A stretch of DNA of 64,000 nt from Mesostigma viride (taxonomy: Eukaryota; Streptophyta; Mesostigmatophyceae; Mesostigmatales; Mesostigmataceae). The stretch's first letter is position 1. Every line of letters begins with the position of its first letter. A program made the translations under genes and the position numbers. Shown piece by piece: positions 38,158 through 50,150 of the stretch. The stretch is taken from the NCBI GenBank assembly GCA_009746045.1, contig RPFO01000156.1:1102653-1166652 (forward strand). Direction: 5' to 3'. The notes beneath the pieces were generated by a model that worked only from the letters and a program-made list of their open reading frames with translations, did not search any database and was not told the DNA's origin.

Positions 38158-38426
38158 CCATCATTCATGCATCGGCCGTTCATTCATGCATGCATCCACT
38201 CGTTCATTAACATGCCTCCGTTGGTCAGGGGTTCAAAATGATGCAACAGACACCAGAAAAGGGAGAAGGAGCCGCCTCCCCAACGTGCCGCCCGGCGACG
38301 GCAGCGATGGGCCCAGGGGGGTTAAGGTGCGCTTTGTCTTGTTCGCCGGGGTGCGCCGGCGGGGTGCGGGCACTTAAATTCAAGAGCAATAGCACAAGCA
38401 ATGTCATGATTCCAAACGCCAATTAA

Positions 38427-39770
38427 CCCTTAGTCGGGAAACCACCCGACCTGTCGGGTGGTTTGACTAACGGTCGAATTTCGCGCCGCGCCGTAAGCGC
38501 CGCGCCACCTGTGACGGATGTCAGTTGTCCGGTGGGTCCGGGGACACTTAGGGACGAGGGTGATGCATAGGTTTGGGGGTAATATTCGCCATAGCCTGGT
38601 AATTACAACGTGCATTGAGCAGGTATCACGTGACTTTGGCGGGAAATTTTCACTCGCGCGCGCGCGTAACTAGATATGGCTGCCAGCATGCCGTTCTCAC
38701 GGAAATTTTGCGTGTCGAGGCTAGAAACGGTTCAGAATTTTGCTCAGAATGACGATGCATGATTTTCGTACGTCAGGCATGGCCAAGCTTGTAGGATTGG
38801 GAAAATTCAGGTAGGAAAATACTGCCTTCTGGGTCGTCAGTGCCAGATGAGTAATCGCTTATCATATTTCCATTTTATCCTCATGGCCGGGCAGTCTGCG
38901 CCAGCCCAAGCATCCAGATTTGGTACCGGATGTCCGCTGATGCGTTTGCTGGGAATGCGGACGCGTTTATAGGTAATATTTGAACGGAGCATCAACCTTG
39001 TAATCATAAAGGATGCATGCATGATGCGGCTATGGCGACCTATGCCTGTAAATCAATGGTATGTGTGAGATATGAGGGTCCCGGCCAGTGGAATCCGGGC
39101 AGGACGTGAACGAGCCAGGTACGGCAACGTGTTTGCGTGTCCTTTGCAGCGGAATACGTCTCCCATGCATTATATTTGACGAGCTTTTTAGTGCACCTTT
39201 CAGCAAGCCTCCATGCCTGCTGTAAAGAGGGGTATTAGCCCTGAAAGTGACCAGTTTATGGCATTTCTTTGGAGCATATCATTTCGTTAATGCAGGTAGG
39301 CAACATGTTTGTATTCCAGCACCTTTGGCAATCTTTTATAGCTTGTTATAATGCATTCTTGTATTGCATGTCATAGATGGCTGTTTACGGGCGCGTAACC
39401 CACACACGTATATGAGCACCTTATATAGGTCTAATGGGTTATCCGGGTGGTCTGACCCTAGGAAAGCACCATTGGACTATCCAACTAAGTTGTCCAATGT
39501 TGTTGTTGAGGTTCCATACCCTCCCTGGGAAGTTAGGTGGGGGTTCACTTTTCCTTGGGGAAAAAAGATCGTCTTTTGGCCAAGTTTGACTGGAGCTATC
39601 ATCCAAATGCTTCCATAAACCCGTGGTATTATTGCATATTCTGAAAGCCCTCGAAGTGTAGATACTCCTAGCATCTTGGTTGGGGGCATTTGGAGTTGTG
39701 GCCTGTGAGTTATGATTTTTCTCATTTTCAGGGGTCTGAAAGTGCCAAAAATGGTCCTCCCGACTAAGGG
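38427..39770. mobile_element. piggyBac-type MITE, complete
   Basis: Flanked by TTAA on both sides (38423-38426 and 39771-39774), with inverted ends CCCTTAGTCGGGA and its complement. TTAA target sites and CCC-starting ends are piggyBac hallmarks. A subterminal palindrome ACCACCCGACCTGTCGGGTGGT follows the left end. At 1344 bp it has no transposase frame that I recognise. A truncated copy lies at 14015. Confidence 0.88.
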
Positions 39771-39828
39771 TTAAGAACTGCACTTATTGTAATATACCTT
39801 TGGTAAAATAACAGCCGGATTTCCCCTG

Positions 39829-40038
39829 TCATAAATTTACCTCAGATTTCGCAGTTGCACGGTCGGCTTCATCATCCGAAGCACCAGAGGCAAGTATTCT
39901 CTCAAGTTCATTCACTGCGCCCCTGTGATACACGGTCGCTTGCATTTTCTTCCTTTCTTCATCATCTACACCTGTCACGGATACAGGGCCTGTATCGATC
40001 CTTTGTCTGGTTCTCTTGCCCCGGTGCACCGGGTGCAT
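39829..40038 (-). CDS. Unrecognised 69-residue frame, possible exon
   Basis: Charged, low-hydrophobicity sequence (VDDEERKKMQATVYHRGAVN and ERILASGASDDEADRATAKS) that looks more like coding than random sequence. No family is recognised and no upstream start or splice sites are certain. It lies between a MITE and a fold-back element and may be a host exon remnant. Confidence 0.25.
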   Translation of the reverse strand: MHPVHRGKRTRQRIDTGPVSVTGVDDEERKKMQATVYHRGAVNELERILASGASDDEADRATAKSEVNL

Positions 40039-40081
40039 GGCCGGGATCCATTGTGTCTGGTGGGGCTACTGCGTCCTTTTC

Positions 40082-40646
40082 CATCGCTGGTGCTTTCCGA
40101 TATCCCCTACATGTAAAGACCAAATGGTGGTGGCACGGAGTACAAAATTAATGGTGGTGGCACGCCGCCATTGTTGTTGTTGATGTTGTGTCCCACGCCG
40201 CACACGGCGGTGGAGTACAATTTGGTGGTGGCACGGTGTGCCGGTGCAACGGTGCAACGGTGCAACGGTGCAACGGTGCAACGGCCAGTGATTGGCCCGT
40301 TGCTGATTTTCTGATATGCAGCCTAGTAAAAATTGGCCGCAAATCTTGTGCCCACGTGCGACCGGACGAATTTGCGGCCAATTTTTATTAGGCTGCATGT
40401 CAGCAAATCAGCAACGGGCCAATCACTGGCCGTTGCACCGTTGCACCGTTGCACCGTTGCACCGTTGCACCGTTGCACCGTCGCACCGGCACACCGTGCC
40501 ACCACCAAATTGTACTCCACCGGTGTGCGGCGTGGGACACAACAACAACAACAACAATGGCGGCGTGCCACCACCATTAATTTTATACTCCGTGCCACCA
40601 CCATTTGGTCTTTACATGTAGGGGATATCGGAAAGCACCAGCGATG
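40082..40646. repeat. Fold-back hairpin of about 565 bp
   Basis: Begins CATCGCTGGTGCTTTCCGAT and ends with its reverse complement. The two arms (about 40082-40350 and 40375-40646) match over most of their length. Each arm carries an 8-bp minisatellite of the GTTGCACC family, with different copy numbers (about 5 left, about 7 right), and a TTG/CAA triplet run. The loop is about 25 bp around 40362. No target duplication was found. It could be a fold-back transposon or an inverted duplication. Confidence 0.8.
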
Positions 40647-41541
40647 TGTGTTTTGTTTACTGATGTCGTGTGCACAACCAGCCATCCTTTATTTCCCTAT
40701 GATGCATGTTTGCGGAATTCTGGCAACCTGGCACATGGCCAAACTCCTCAATGTCAGGGGTGCGAGGGGTTGTTTGGCAAGAGGATAGACACACGCACAT
40801 GCTCAACAACTCTTGCTCCAATGCCACTGCCACTCACCCAGAAACTCGGGCACAACCACGCACGATCGCTACGCTGCTAGCCAGAATCGCAGTCCTCACC
40901 AAAGTGAGGGATGGGGCACCAGCTAGTTTGGCAGTCTGGTGGCTGAGGACGTGCAGGAGTTGAATGACATTTCTGAAGCAAGTAGTCACGGATGGCTTGG
41001 AGAAACATGGTGAAGCATGCAAGGGCGTGCATCTCATGCTGACAAGGGCCAGAGCAATTAGAGCATGAGCACAAGGCACGTGCCTGTGAAGAGGCCATTG
41101 GCCTAATGCACTATCTGTTGAAGACAACTGCGGTATGGTGGCCAAGCGGCTCCCCGGGGTTGTGCAGTGGCTTCTTCATGCTAGGTATGATGCCGCGGCC
41201 AAGTGCAGTCCTTTGGTGGCACATTTCAAGCCGGCAACCTCGAGGTAGCAACTGAGCAGTGTATGAGCTGTCTGGCTATGCACCACAGCGCTGCATGGCT
41301 GAGGAGATCTAGTCCAACTTGGAAGCTGCATCGCCAGCAACGTGAACCCCTATAACAGAGACAGGGACATGGGGACATCCATGGTGATGCAGAGGACCAT
41401 GTGTGGCAACCTTAGTCAGGCGGGCCGGTTGCCAAGGGATGTGCTGCTACCGAATCAAGGCGCACAAAACACATCGCAGCCATGCCGACCGCCAAGATGC
41501 CTGGCATGATTAGATTATTACATTGCCAAGCTGAGTTTGCG
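40647..41541. other. Spacer left of element II
   Basis: No supported gene. Open frames are short and overlapping. The target site ACTAC of element II is at 41542-41546. Confidence 0.4.
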
Positions 41542-41546
41542 ACTAC

Positions 41547-42188
41547 AGTTAGAAAGAGCTCCCCAGCGTATGTGAGCTCTTGATCTTTCACAGCGCGTCT
41601 TAGCCAATGTTGCAAGGCAGCAACCTTAAATCTGTTCACCAGGCCACGACCACAATGGGCACTTCCACGACCAAGGTGGCACCCACGGTTCGTGCTTTTC
41701 GAGATAGCTGGTCATCCCCCATGACCAAGCTATATCCTTTGCGTTGTTCCTCGTTCCCATCGGTGACGAGGCACGTGCAGGCGTGCAAGCAAATCCTCAA
41801 CGTCCACTGGCATCAGTGCAGAGCCAGGACGAACTGGATTTGCCTAGACTCTGCAACCTAGGAAGTACAGGACCTGTCACAAGCCTGCAAGGCCTAGTAT
41901 CCTTGCAGACCTGTGCCAGCTCCAGTATTCCACCAGTCACAGGCTGCTGCTCCTCTGATCTACGTGGACCACAGTCACGTGATAACAGGCTAAGCCTGTG
42001 CAGGCACGGCCTGCCACGTGTCCTGTCCACTATGCCAGAGGACTGCACCCTAGTCGGCCACGGATGGCTAGGACTTCGGGACTTGATATCTTTCTCGTCC
42101 CTTGTCTGTTTCAGGCGGTCAGCACGGCGTTGGAAAGGTCTTTCCAAACTGCATCCACTTAGCATATTGGTTGCCCAAAATGCTAACT
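41547..42188 (-). repeat. 3' LTR of element II
   Basis: Direct repeat of 49388-50030, with ends AGTTAG and CTAACT. Just inside it, on the minus strand, lies a purine-rich run (AAAAGAAGAAAGGG) that fits a polypurine tract for plus-strand priming. Confidence 0.93.
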
Positions 42189-42693
42189 CCAACCCTTTCT
42201 TCTTTTGGAGCTGGACCAGCTTGAAACAAGCCTAACCTTGCTTGTGCCCACTCAGCCACAGACCGCTTGGTCCCTTGGGGTTGATCAGACCTGATAGGGC
42301 CCAGGGTCCTGCCTCCTTTTGGGAAACAACATATACGCCCTTGGACCAGGCTAGGTGTACTGGCCAGTGAATCAGAGGTCACCCCAGGTTATCCCCTGAC
42401 CCCTTGGTCAGCTCCCAACCTTTCCTTGGGAACTTGGTGTTAGATTAAAGTCAAGGCACATTACCTAGTCCAATGGCTGGGATTAAAGGATGCCAAGAAC
42501 GTATTATTGTGAGTTCCTGATCTTTCACAGTTATCACAGGCGCCCGTTCTTATGGCGCCCGCCTTGGCCAGCCTTTCCCTTTTATGCTCAAAGAGACTCA
42601 GGTAGCACCTACACAAATACTGCCTTATTGGGGAGCCCATGTCTTCACTGGGTGTTAAGCCCAGGAATCACTCATGCCAGGCTGTGGCTCTGC

Positions 42694-42710
42694 TGGGGAA
42701 TTGAACCCCA
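42694..42710 (-). other. tRNA T-arm-like hairpin in 3' region of element II
   Basis: On the minus strand it reads TGGGGTTCAATTCCCCA: a perfect 5-bp stem with a seven-base TTCAATT loop, which also matches a Pol III B box. The rest of a cloverleaf is not visible. It may mark a SINE inserted in the 3' untranslated region. Confidence 0.4.
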
Positions 42711-43198
42711 CCCCAACCTCCAGGTTTATAGGTGACCTGGAACTTACACAAGAGAAACATTACAACCATGAGAACAACATGAGAATGACATGACATGATT
42801 ATGTTTTATTCAAGCATATATAACCCAGAATGTGGCTCCCTGGCAACCATGTTCCACATGGTCACACAACCAGGTTCTTTATTAGCAACAGGTTGGAAAC
42901 AAGCACTAGAAAACATATATACAGCAACCTGTAAGAACCAGCATTCGGGTTGCCCTTGCATGGCCTAACTGTTTGAGGCCAAAGGCGTCGACTTAAGTCC
43001 TGGCGACTCTTCTGAACCCCATGGGGAGGGCCAGGCATGATTCTCAGCTGGTAGGAGTGACATTCCACACCAACTCCTGTCCAGGAGGGTGTACCTAACC
43101 CTGAAGGACCGGCTGTCAACCAGTAAGCACCAGTCACCACTTGGTACTTTGGTCAAGCAGCCCACTGGGGACACCCAAGCTGAAGCAAGGCCTGGTCT

Positions 43199-43801
43199 CT
43201 ATGGCCGCCCGTGTAAGGGGTCCATGAGCCCACGGAGCAGGGGGTACTGCCTCTCCGCCTTCTCCTCCAGCTTGGTGAGGGCATCTGCAGGGTTGTCCAC
43301 ACCAGGCACATGTTCAATGTGAGCTAGGTAGGACATCTCCTTGAGCAACAAGTAGTCAAGGTCCCTGCTCCTGGCCAGCTGCCTGTGCACAAATTGCACC
43401 ATGCCCATGCTATCAGTCCTCACCAGTGTGTGCAGCTGCAACCTACAGGAAGCCACTTGACATAGCTGGTAGAAGAGCTCCCTCAAGTAAAGAGCAGTAT
43501 GCAGCCCTTCACAGATTGCCCTGCACTCAGCAATATCACTGCTGGGTGTAACCCTGTTCTGCAACCGACTGTACCAGGTAACAAGTGAGGTGTGATCTTG
43601 CTCCAGGGTAACTAATGCTGCTGCCCTGCCCCTGACCTCTGTGACCTTCCTATTATCCATAGAACTGTCCACATAGAGAACCATGTCAAGGGGCTTGTAC
43701 AAATCCACAGGACCCAGTATGAGAGGGGGAGACATCATGACAGCCTGCACCACACTCTCAGCACCCACCTCAACCAGCTGGGAATCAGTAAGTCGACTCA
43801 A
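43199..43801 (-). mobile_element. RNase H domain of element II
   Basis: Copia-type RNase H: LYVDSSMDNRK at the start of the catalytic core, AECRAICEGLHTALYLRELF, RTDSMGMVQFV, and the final HVPGVDNPADALTK block. It would degrade the RNA strand during reverse transcription. Fossil copy. Confidence 0.85.
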
Positions 43802-44814
43802 ACCAGCAAGTCAGGGGCACATATACTTGCAAGCCATGCCAGCATGCCCCTGATGGTAGCACACCTAGCCTGCGTGATGGGCTCCTGCAATGCATCTACA
43901 ATCTGCTGTGGGTAGTCCTTACCACCCTCCATCCTGATGAACCACGAGCCCTTGGCTTGGAACAACGTAGCCTGCATGCCACAGAAGACCATAGGCTCAT
44001 TCTCCACCATGTGCTGTATCTTACCCAGCTCAAACCGCTTCTGGATCTTAGCCAAGACAGCCTCAACCCAGTCTGGTGGACCTATGAGATGCAGGTCATC
44101 ACCATGCAGTGAGGCAAAGACAGGAAGGCCATTGTGGGACCCTTGGAACAAACAGGGATCCACTGGAGACACAGAAAACCCACAAGTATTCTTCAAGAAT
44201 TTCTCTAGGCTCTTTCTCCAGATAATGGGACTGGACCTGAGACCTTCCAACCCTTTCAGAATTCTCAGGTACCTGGCCTTTATCTCTGCTCTCCATACAG
44301 CAGGTACAGTCACAAAGAAAGGAGGGATATCTCTCCAAGTCTGCCTAGCCTGATCTTGGTCACCCTTGAGAAAAGCCCTCTTGAAATCAATCAGCACAGA
44401 GCTATAGGGCACACCCTTAACCAGAAAAGACAGAAATATACACAGCAGAATCCTCCACGTGTCATGCAGCATCCCTGGAGTATAGAGCTCCTCATCTAAC
44501 AACTGGCCAGTGCCATGATACTCGGTTACAACTGGTCTGACATGTGGCACCTGGACACCATCTACCTCCTTGAGCTTGAGGACAAACATCAATCTGAGCA
44601 GCTGGTGAACTTCTGGCAGCTCATCCACAGGTTCTGCACAGTTGGAAACTATCCACTCATGCCCAGAAGCAACAAAGCCAAGAGTCCATGCCTTAGCCAT
44701 CTTGGGGCTCTGCATCATCTCGACTAGCTGGCGCCAGGGAATAGGACTGTGAGCAGCTATCTGGTACCTGTTTACCCCTAACTGCCGTGGATCAAAGGTG
44801 GTTGGGATTATCAA
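43798..44814 (-). mobile_element. Reverse transcriptase domain of element II
   Basis: Carries VLIDFKRAFLKGD (first catalytic aspartate), a leucine-rich palm with GLEGLRSSPIIWRK, and the catalytic box in SLHGDDLHLIG. The box reads HGDD instead of the usual copia YVDD, and the same form occurs in element I. Fossil copy. Confidence 0.85.
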
Positions 44815-44825
44815 CAGGTCCTCAG

Positions 44826-46721
44826 CTATGGGCTCCTGACCTTGAGGACCCTCAGCTGGCTGACTCCTAACAGCCTTACCGCCACTGCAAGACCCTGGGA
44901 ATAGTGATATCTTTCAAGGGGGAGGCTGCCCCTGCCTTCTAGTGCCAACTCATCAGAGGTCAAAGTAACCCCTGGCATGCACAAGAAGTTCTGACCCAGA
45001 ATGGCAGGCCCCTGATAGCCCTCTACCACACAGAACGTGGTGGGCACCCCTAAGATAGGCACACTCACTTCCCCAAGGATCTTCATGGACACCTTTCCTG
45101 AGAAATCAGACACAGCAAGGCAACTGGGATGGGACATCTGTAAGCCTACAGCATCCTCTTCCCTGATGACAGACACCTGTGAGTTGGTATCTACCTCCAT
45201 TGTAGCTGCCCAGCACGACCCCCACCCCGTGAGCTTGGATACCTTGGGATCATGTTTGCTGCGCATGAGTGCTCGGATGACGTCCGCCATGAGAGGCCCC
45301 CGGGCCTTAGGTGGCTGCCCCGTCCCCTCTGGCCTTGTGACAGTTGCTTCAGCAGCCTCCTCCTGCTCGTCATCTTCCAGCAGGGACAGACCATCATCCA
45401 CCACCAGAGGATTGTTAGCTGCTGCTGCCTGGCTCTGGCCTGGCTCCTCAACCCAGCTGGGAGGGCCTGGCCCGTCTGCAGGCCAGATTGCATGTGGCCT
45501 TCTTTCCTTGACATGAGCCCAGGACAACCTGTACACGTGCCTTGGATCCTTTTCCAAAGCCACCAGGCAAGATCTGTTAGCTTCTTCCACACGAGTGACA
45601 ACCCCATCCTGCCACTTCCCCCGCTTGCCTGGAATAGATGGTTCCTTCCACATCCTGACCTTCAGCCCCACCTGAGGCCTCAGCACATTCCAGTTCTTGT
45701 CCTTACGTCTCAGCTGGGCAAATAACCTATCTGCCTTCCTAAGACTGGCCTGCACCACGTTCTCAGGCAACAAGCTATACTGCAGGGCCAGGGGAGAGAC
45801 AGCCACACCATCAAAGTAATAGTTAACCCTGTGGTTCAGCTGCTCTTCTATCCCCTTACACCAGGCTGCCCTCTCTAAGGCAGATGCCACAAGTGGCACT
45901 GACTCTGCTGCTAGCACCACTGTCTTCACTTCACGTATGGATCTCTCTACAGCCCCTTGCTGCCCATGACTCTCCCTGGGGACTACTACCAGCTTACAAG
46001 GCAGCTGGTCCTGATGCTTGAGCAAACAGTCAAACTGCAAGTCTGCCTGCACACTCTTGCACACCCCAAAGCCTGGGATCAGGGCCTTCATACCCAACAA
46101 CAAGTGGTGCTCCTGCATACCAGGCAGAACGTCTATCAGCCTGTATCTGCTGAACCTGTCCACCCCCACCAATATATACAAGCCCCTGATATGCTGGATA
46201 TCCATCTGGATGTCGCCACGCTCCCTAGCAGGCTCCCTAGCATGGGACTGAGGTGGGTGAACAGCATTCTCCTGGCAACCACAGTTCTCAGCAGCAGCCT
46301 GGCAAGCCTCCCACAAAGGCTCCCTACCTAGCTTCCAAGCAAACATTGCTGCCTGCCCAGAATGCCCAAACATATGATGCAATCTATGGCCAGCCTCAGC
46401 ATAGCTCAGCACTCTGTCAGTACTGACCTGGCGAGACGTCTGAACCGTGTGTGGGGACACATGATCCACTCCTGAGGTTCCAGGGCTTCCCTGCAGGCCG
46501 TCCTGACGCCCCAAGTCAGGCCCTGCACCCTGGACCGCTCCAGGCCCTTCCAGCAAGGTCCCTTGGCCCTCCAGGCCAGCACCTGCTGGAGACCCACCAC
46601 CTGCATGAGGCATAGGGAATTCAGCTGCAGCATTGTTATTGCAATCCAGTGGAAGAACAACATCTTTACACCCTTGGTGCTGCACAAGGGGCACACCCCC
46701 GTCCTTATGTACATCCAGCAC
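44826..46721 (-). mobile_element. Integrase followed by aspartic protease, element II
   Basis: In order: an HHCC zinc motif (HHMFGHSG ... CGCQ), an integrase core (DIQHIRG, VGVDRFSRYR, GAVERSIREVK), an integrase C-terminal domain (KVRMWKEPS ... YRLSWAHVKER), a linker, then a retropepsin-like domain (TMEVDTNSQVSVI ... GPAILGQNFL). Placing the protease downstream of the integrase differs from the standard Gag-protease-integrase-RT order. Fossil copy, but this segment is open over its length. Confidence 0.85.
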
Positions 46722-46765
46722 ACCTTCCCCAAGGGGTGATTGACTATTTACAGGGGATGATGTAG

Positions 46766-49380
46766 CTAGTCACTGCTGCCCAGACTGGCCTCCTGCCCCA
46801 GCAGGCTTGGCCTTCCTGTCAGGACACTCACGACGCCAGTGACCTTCCTTGCCACACACAAAACATGCTCCACCCTTCTTCCCAGACCCAGCCCCACCCT
46901 TGCCAGGCTTCCCCTGGCCTCCCTGAGGCTGCCCACCCTGCTTGCCCTGGTTGCCTTGAGCTTGGCCCTTGCCTTGCCCTTGGCCACCCTTACCCTGCTG
47001 ACCACCAGCTTGCTGGCCCCCAACCCCTCCTTGGGGACCTGCACCCTTGCCACCCTGAGCCCCTGCCTCTGGCGCCTGAAGCGCTTACGCTTGTTGGGCC
47101 TTGCCCCATCACGGGCTGGGTACCCGGGGACATCACCTTGGCCCTGCACAGCGGAGGTGGCATTGCTGCCATGGGACTGGATAGCCTTGCAGGCAGGTTC
47201 TGGCTTCCTTATGCTGAGGATTACAAGCTCCAGAGCACGCAAGGAGCCATCAGTCTGGTTAAGAAACATGCGGGCACCGTTCCTCCCATCCACACTCAAA
47301 CCCATACGGTCCAGGAAATAGTCTGCCAAGGCCCTATCTGTGACCAGGAAGCCATACTTGGCCCCCTTGTCCTGATACGGTTGAGCCTAGCCCATTCCTC
47401 TGCCACAGGGCCCACTATCTCAAAGGTGTCATACTGGTGCTTGTAGTAGTTGGTGAGGTTGAGAACCTTGTCAGAGAACTCTCCCTCAACCCTTCCAGGA
47501 ACTGTGCCCAGGTTAGCTTATCCTTGACAGCAGTCCTAGCCTTCTCCCTGACACGCTCTGACGAGTCCCTGTTGCACGTGGACGAGTGAAACACTTGCAC
47601 TAGGTTGACAGTGGGGTCCACGGAGAACACAACAAGCTCCATGTCCTCTAGCCACTTGTCCAAAGCTTCCTGTGCTAGTGGTGGGTTAAGAGGCTTTTGT
47701 CCATTCATAACAGTGACAGCACTCATGTGAGGTCTCGACCCTGGCAGCGCCTTCACTGGCTCCACCACAGCGGGTGTCACAACAACAGCACCACTTGGTC
47801 CAGCAGGCACAGGGGAGAGCACATCCACATGAGGCCTCTTACCATTGCCGTCAGCAGAGGGGTCCCTCTTACGCTTCTCCACGGCAGGTTGCCCATTCGC
47901 CACCGTTATTGCATCAGATGCCCCCAGCGCCCGCGCCTTGCGCGCCTCCTCCACCGAGTCTTCGTGTCGCCTCTTGCTCCCTGGTCGCTTTCCCCCATCG
48001 CCGTCGCTGGCTGGGATCGCCTCTCCCACCAGCGCCTCCTTGCCCTTCCCAGGCTCCTGGCTCTCTCCAGCCGGTGCCCCCTCCTCGCCCTTGTCGCCGT
48101 CGCCCGGTTTGCCACGAGGCATTATATACAAGTGGGGACACAACAATAAAGGCGAAGGAAAAGGAAGAACTGACTCAAGCACTGGCGTCGCTGGGGGATG
48201 CCGTGGGCACCGTCCCAGCTACTGACTCAGCACCTGCTTGGTTCGCTGCCTCCAGCTCTCGCTCTTGAGCAGTGGCTGCGATGGGCGTCTCTGGCCGCTC
48301 CTCGTCGCTGCCAGCGGCGTCCTCCCCGTCGGCGTAGGGTCCAAACACTCTGCTAACGGGTCGCCCGTCTGCAGACTTCTCCACTGGGATCCGGGGCTCG
48401 CTCCCACTCGAGCGATCCCACTCAAGGTTCCTCACCCACCGCGTTCCACCACCCCGCTTGTCGTTGCAAGCCCCACGACCACCGTAGTCGTGTTCGGGCT
48501 CTTGCGGGACGTGCAGCTCAGCACGACGTCGTGCAGCGTACCCTTCTGTGGTACCGTCGCCTTGATCTATCTGCTGAGATGAACGTTCGATGATCCCCTC
48601 TGGCTGATCAACGAATTGGTAATGGAAGTCTTCTGGCGTTACCTCCCGACCCGTGATGACCTCGACCACTGGATCGTGTGCGTCTGGTTCCGCCGCCCGC
48701 GGTGTGTCGAGTGTTGACCAAATCCCAAATGGTCGTGTGGTTATCACCCACCGGTCTGCGTTGCCCCGTGACTCCTGCAAAAGAATGTTCACGAGGTGTT
48801 CGCACGTTTGTGAAACCACCTCTGCCGACGACCAGGGGTTGTCGACTTCGCGCGCCTGCGCTTGCCTGATCACGTCCGGGACTTCAACTCCCGCGCCCAG
48901 CACAGACGTTGCCACCTGATGGTTGAACAGTCGCGCTGCTCCCAGTCCAATGGCCACGATCTGGCCCAGTGCCTCCCGCGCCAAATCCAGCTGCGACACG
49001 GTCACGTGCCCGCCCTGGTGAGCCACCTCCAGACCGTAAATGGTCGAGGACAGCTCGTCCCGTATTGACACAAACTTTTCGACGGCCTCTCGCGACAATT
49101 CGCCGGGAGCTGTCGAAGCCTCAATCTGCATCACAATGGGGTCGCTCGCCGCCGGCCCTGCTGCAGTTCCGCAAACTGCTACCCAACCTTTCTTCGCCAG
49201 CCCCCTTGCCAGGTACGCCGCCTGGACGAAGGTTGATGCGGTGCTCGGATGAGCGTAGGGATGAAAAGGTCGTGATCGCTCCGGGGCTCCTACCCGAAGC
49301 TGCGGCTGCGAGCTCTGGCTTTGCGAAGGCTCAATGGCCTGTTCCCTCGGCACGTTGGACATGAAGAAGTAAGGAGACAA
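46766..49380 (-). mobile_element. Gag region of element II
   Basis: The region follows the 5' LTR on the minus strand. The first part (49380-48175) is a 401-residue open segment rich in charged residues. Then comes a basic, low-complexity part (MPRGKPGDGDKGEEG) leading to a capsid-like helical part. A glycine/lysine-rich tail contains a CX2CX4HX4C knuckle (CFVCGKEGHWRREC, about 46818-46872). Fossil copy, divided among a few segments. Confidence 0.7.
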
Positions 49381-49387
49381 TAATACG

Positions 49388-50030
49388 AGTTAGAAAGAGC
49401 TCCCAACGTATGTGAGCTCTTGATCTTTCACAGCGCGTCTTAGCCAATGTTGCAAGGCAGCAACCTTAAATCTGTTCACCAGGCCACGACCACAATGGGC
49501 ACTTCCACGACCAAGGTGGCACCCACGGTTCGTGCTTTCCGAGATAGCTGGTCATCCCCCATGACCAAGCTATATCCTTGCGTTGTTCCTCGTTCCCATC
49601 GGTGTGACGAGGCACGTGCAGGCGTGCAAGCAAATCCTCAACGTCCACTGGCATCAGTGCAGAGCCAGGACGAACTGGATTTGCCTAGACTCTGCAACCT
49701 AGGAAGTACAGGACCTGTCACAAGCCTGCAAGGCCTAGTATCCTTGCAGACCTGTGCCAGCTCCAGTATTCCACCAGTCACAGGCTGCTGCTCCTCTGAT
49801 CTACGTGGACCACAGTCACGTGATAATCAGGCTAAGCCTGTGCAGGCACGGCCTGCCACGTGTCCTGTCCACTATGCCAGAGGACTGCACCCTAGTCGGC
49901 CACGGATGGCTAGGACTTCGGGACTTGATATCTTTCTCGTCCCTTGTCTGTTTCAGGCGGTCAGCACGGCGTTGGAAAGGTCTTTCCAAACTGCGTCCAC
50001 TTAGCATATTGGTTGCCCAAAATGCTAACT
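49388..50030 (-). repeat. 5' LTR of element II
   Basis: Partner of 41547-42188, about 99% identical by eye. No standard TG start or CA end is present. Confidence 0.93.
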
Positions 50031-50150
50031 ACTACCGTGCATGCTGTGGGTTTGAACTGATCATGCTAGCGAACGTGACAGCTGGCAGTTCTTATGTCTA
50101 ACAAGCCCCTACTTGAAAATTGCCTGAGCATGGCCACATGCACATATATA

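Larger units (their letters stand above)
41547..50030 (-). mobile_element. Copia-like LTR retrotransposon II, both LTRs present
   Basis: The two LTRs (41547-42188 and 49388-50030) are direct repeats of about 642 bp, flanked outside by ACTAC (41542-41546 and 50031-50035), a 5-bp duplication as expected for Ty1/copia. The LTRs differ at roughly 1% of positions, so insertion is recent. Internal order on the minus strand: gag with zinc knuckle, integrase, protease, RT, RNase H, then about 1 kb of 3' untranslated region and a polypurine tract beside the 3' LTR. The outer structure looks whole. The coding region is divided among about six open segments, so I estimate about five breaks unless some are natural frameshifts. 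Confidence 0.92.
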
